Of a stretch of DNA of 64,000 nucleotides, positions 61,387 through 64,000 are shown piece by piece. A program made the translations under genes and the position numbers. The stretch covers positions 13,429,501 to 13,493,500 of the forward strand of contig JABWDB010000002.1 of assembly GCA_019614645.1 (NCBI GenBank), given 5' to 3'. The notes below the pieces were generated by a model. The model was not told the DNA's origin. It saw nothing but the letters and a program-made list of their open reading frames with translations, and did no database searches. How positions within the stretch are numbered: the first letter of the stretch is position 1; the number at the start of each line of letters is the position of its first letter. Source of the DNA: Stratiolaelaps scimitus. Its lineage: Eukaryota > Arthropoda > Arachnida > Mesostigmata > Laelapidae.

Positions 61387-61646
61387 CTAGTAAACACCGG
61401 TGCTTCGAGCATGACGTCGTCTCCATGTACACAGCCTGTATCGGCGATTGAGGTCAATTCGCCTGTGCAGTATCCGCTCTACGAACCCGAGTGCGGTGCT
61501 AGCGGAAGGGATGCTGCTGGGTGGATAGATAACTAAAATCAACTCGGACACTAGATTGAGGAAGGCTATGACGATGTCGGAGACCAGGAAACCGCTAACG
61601 ACATCACAAAGTAATCCGCGCGCTTCCGAGTGTAGGTCAGTGCAGG
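61387..61646 (-). CDS. candidate terminal exon, unidentified
   Basis: A strong acceptor (ccctcccgccag) at 61647-61658 is followed by an open frame to TAG at 61389-61387, about 86 codons. The peptide has a hydrophobic helix (VSDIVIAFLNLVSELILVIY) and a very basic end. The opposite strand has a 41-codon ATG frame (61411 on) that is also protein-like, so orientation is not certain. Confidence 0.3.
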
Positions 61647-64000
61647 CTGGCGGGAGGGGGCAAGTGGGGGGTTGTTCGTAATTGCACTCGGTATCACTTC
61701 CTTCGTGCCATACCCAGGCTGCTGCGGGACTAAGAAGGCGGTAGCGCCTTTCATTGACCACTCTCCACTCGGGTGGTACCTGTGTCCTCGACCGCAGCTG
61801 ACACCAATACTCCAAAATGAATCCTCTTCTGTCCCTCTCGTTTTCGAACCTCTACCTCCAGCGCGAACGGAATACATTCGCCCTTCTGATTGGTCGAGTC
61901 TATCTTGGCAACCCCTTGCCCTAGCGTATCTCAATGAACGAATGTCGGCCACAGTGATCGGTCGTCAAGGACCGCTGGTCGACAGAGGCCGCCTGAACAC
62001 GGTAGACAACATGAAAGGCTAGCAGATTTCTGATACGAACGTGGGGCTGGAGCTGTTTGCTGCGTTAATGCCCGGCCAGAACGACACAGGATCGCGGTAT
62101 GTACAGGCAATTCAGTTGCATCCGTTTGTGGCGAAAGTCTAGGCCAAAGTTGGGGCCATCCGAAAGCGACTAGGTGACAGGTGCAGGGGGCAGACGCACC
62201 GAGCTGACTGGTAGCCGTTGGCTTGCGGTTGTCGTTGAGATCATCCAGGAACGAACTTCCGCAATTTTGCACCCGATCTCTCTTGCTGCTGCTGCTACTG
62301 CTAAATGGCGCTGGCTACGATCCAAATGTGTCGCTCTCAGCACATCGTCGATCCGTCTGCAATCCGTCACCGGCTGGCAAAAGTGGTACCAGCGATTGCG
62401 TTGCTTGTGTTCTGCTTTGGCCACTGTATTTTTAACGGACTGTTCTACCGACTCGTAGCCGGGGGGTGAGTTTCTGTGAGGTGAATTTCTGCCTTTACAT
62501 GGGCCAATGGTAGACGCCACACTAATGAAGTGATGAACGGGTGGGGGGAAGAAGGGGTGGATATTGTGTGACATAAAGACACTTCTAGGAATAGGCCACC
62601 GACATTCATTCGATCACGGTAAAGTAAGGATCAATATTTAGAGGCTCATCTCCCCAGCCACTTTGCCTGACGTTGCATTCGCTTGCAGGAGGCATTTGAC
62701 CTGCGTTGCTGTATTAATATGCGCCCAAGGAGGAAAACCATAGCAGAGAATGATAAAGAGTTGTCTGGCTCAATGAAACGTTGTTGTTCTGGTAGTCAGT
62801 AGGACACATAGGACCCATCGGCCACCAACCTATATTAGTCTATTAGACTTCTTGAGATCTCTACTGTACATCATGAACCTACGTTAAGCATACGGCTGAA
62901 ATCTCATGTTGCGTTGCGTGCGTCTCCGATGAGGGAATTCTCCGTAGCGGCGACAGCAACGAGAGGAGCGCAGAAGTCGGTTGGTCACGATATGAACACT
63001 GTTAGACATCTGCACCTGTGTAACAAAAGCTCCGACTATATGAATCGACTGTAACAAGTTAAATAATTGTTTGTCCTATTGCGAATAAATGATAGCAATT
63101 ACGGGGGTATGTAAATTGCAGTACCATTGAGCTTTCACACGGATAAATATTATACATCTAGAATTTGACATAGCGATTTTATTTTACGTTGCTTTTATAA
63201 ACGCTCGTGTGGAGATCACTTGATTTTGTTTTTTGCTTATTCATGTTATTCACTCCAAAATTGGTGAGAACCCTTCAAAGTATTAGGGGCGACTCTCCCC
63301 TAACTTGGACATCCCTCGGATGAAGTTTGTGTTAATGTGACAATGTCCGTTCATGTGTTCGAGCCTTTGTGTTGACTGTTCCGATTAGCTGTAACCAATG
63401 CCAGCTCTAATAGTAGTATCTGTATATCTGTGGCTTTAAAAGCTTTGATTGAACAAACGTATGTTATTGTTATGATTTAAATCTATAGCCTGCCAGTCGA
63501 TCCCTCGCACCTTTTAGGGCACGTATTTTGAATTCCTCTGTGCTCCACGAGGGTGCATATAACTGTCGCGGTGATCACCTCCCCTACGCGTCTTTCTTCG
63601 TCTAACTCGCACTTAATTACTACAAGTCTAGGCAATCAGTATGTGATATCCTCGACCGCACAGACCTTCTAGGAACTATCAGTTTCTTTCAAGTAATAAC
63701 AGATCAACACGCGATCGCGTTGAGTTCCCACATTGCGGACGAGAGCTCATACTGTACAATGAACCAGAGAGTAGGGGTTGTTCCTTTCCGAACAGCCGCG
63801 TCCGTTTCTATGGAACGTACGCATATTTCCTCTTAGCCTTGGCCTGTCCAGGCGGACTCCTTCATTGCCGAAGATGAGCAAAGTTTCTCCTTTGCTACGG
63901 CCTGCTAGGGCAGGCAGTTTTCACCCCGTACGATATCAGCAAAATTCTCCGCCCTTGGATCCCTTCGACCTTCTTCATCGTTCGCCATCAGTTGCAGCGA
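61647..64000. other. right-edge interval, no firm gene
   Basis: Minus-strand frames at 62574-62170 (134 codons) and 62272-61931 and a plus-strand frame at 61672-62022 overlap one another in a GC-richer block. None has a family signature. From 62.6 kb to the end no candidate exon was seen. Confidence 0.4.

Overview
This window is nuclear DNA from a eukaryote, most probably an arthropod, and the protein sequences and compact introns would fit a mite or other chelicerate. The evidence is intron-split conserved genes with GT-AG (and one GC-AG) splice sites, very many (TA)n, (GA)n, (GT)n and trinucleotide microsatellites, and no bacterial-style operons. No database search was possible, so the lineage is an inference.

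Two genes are certain, and both lie on the minus strand. Rap1, a Ras-family GTPase, has three coding exons between 14409 and 19687 and encodes 186 residues. Cyfip (Sra-1 in flies), the large subunit of the WAVE actin-regulatory complex, has ten coding exons between 42867 and 49743 that join in frame into 1274 residues. Both act in small-GTPase control of the cytoskeleton and adhesion: Rap1 is itself a switch, and CYFIP is the Rac effector in the WAVE complex. Nothing in the sequence shows that their proximity is functional.

Around them are less certain coding segments. A single-pass membrane-protein exon (minus, 784-1246) runs off the left part of the window. A terminal exon lies on the plus strand at 2413-2583. 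A 212-codon disordered proline- and acid-rich exon (minus, 50102-50737) sits just upstream of Cyfip and could splice in frame to it. Five phase-compatible minus-strand exons at 53583-57209 look like the 3' part of an unidentified gene. Two further minus-strand exons (58542-58779 and 59989-60222) may belong to the same or the next gene. At the left edge, two abutting plus-strand reading frames are joined by a correctly phased UUUAAAC slippery heptamer.

The rest, roughly 20-41 kb and much of 2.6-13.5 kb, is gene-poor. It holds microsatellites, a GC-rich low-stop domain at about 33-39.5 kb containing a long (GA)n tract, a possible decayed mobile-element remnant at 40.0-41.0 kb, and several strong inverted repeats. 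The best of these are hairpins of about 31 bp at 11747-11817 and about 24 bp at 41431-41482. No tRNA, rRNA or CRISPR array was recognised.
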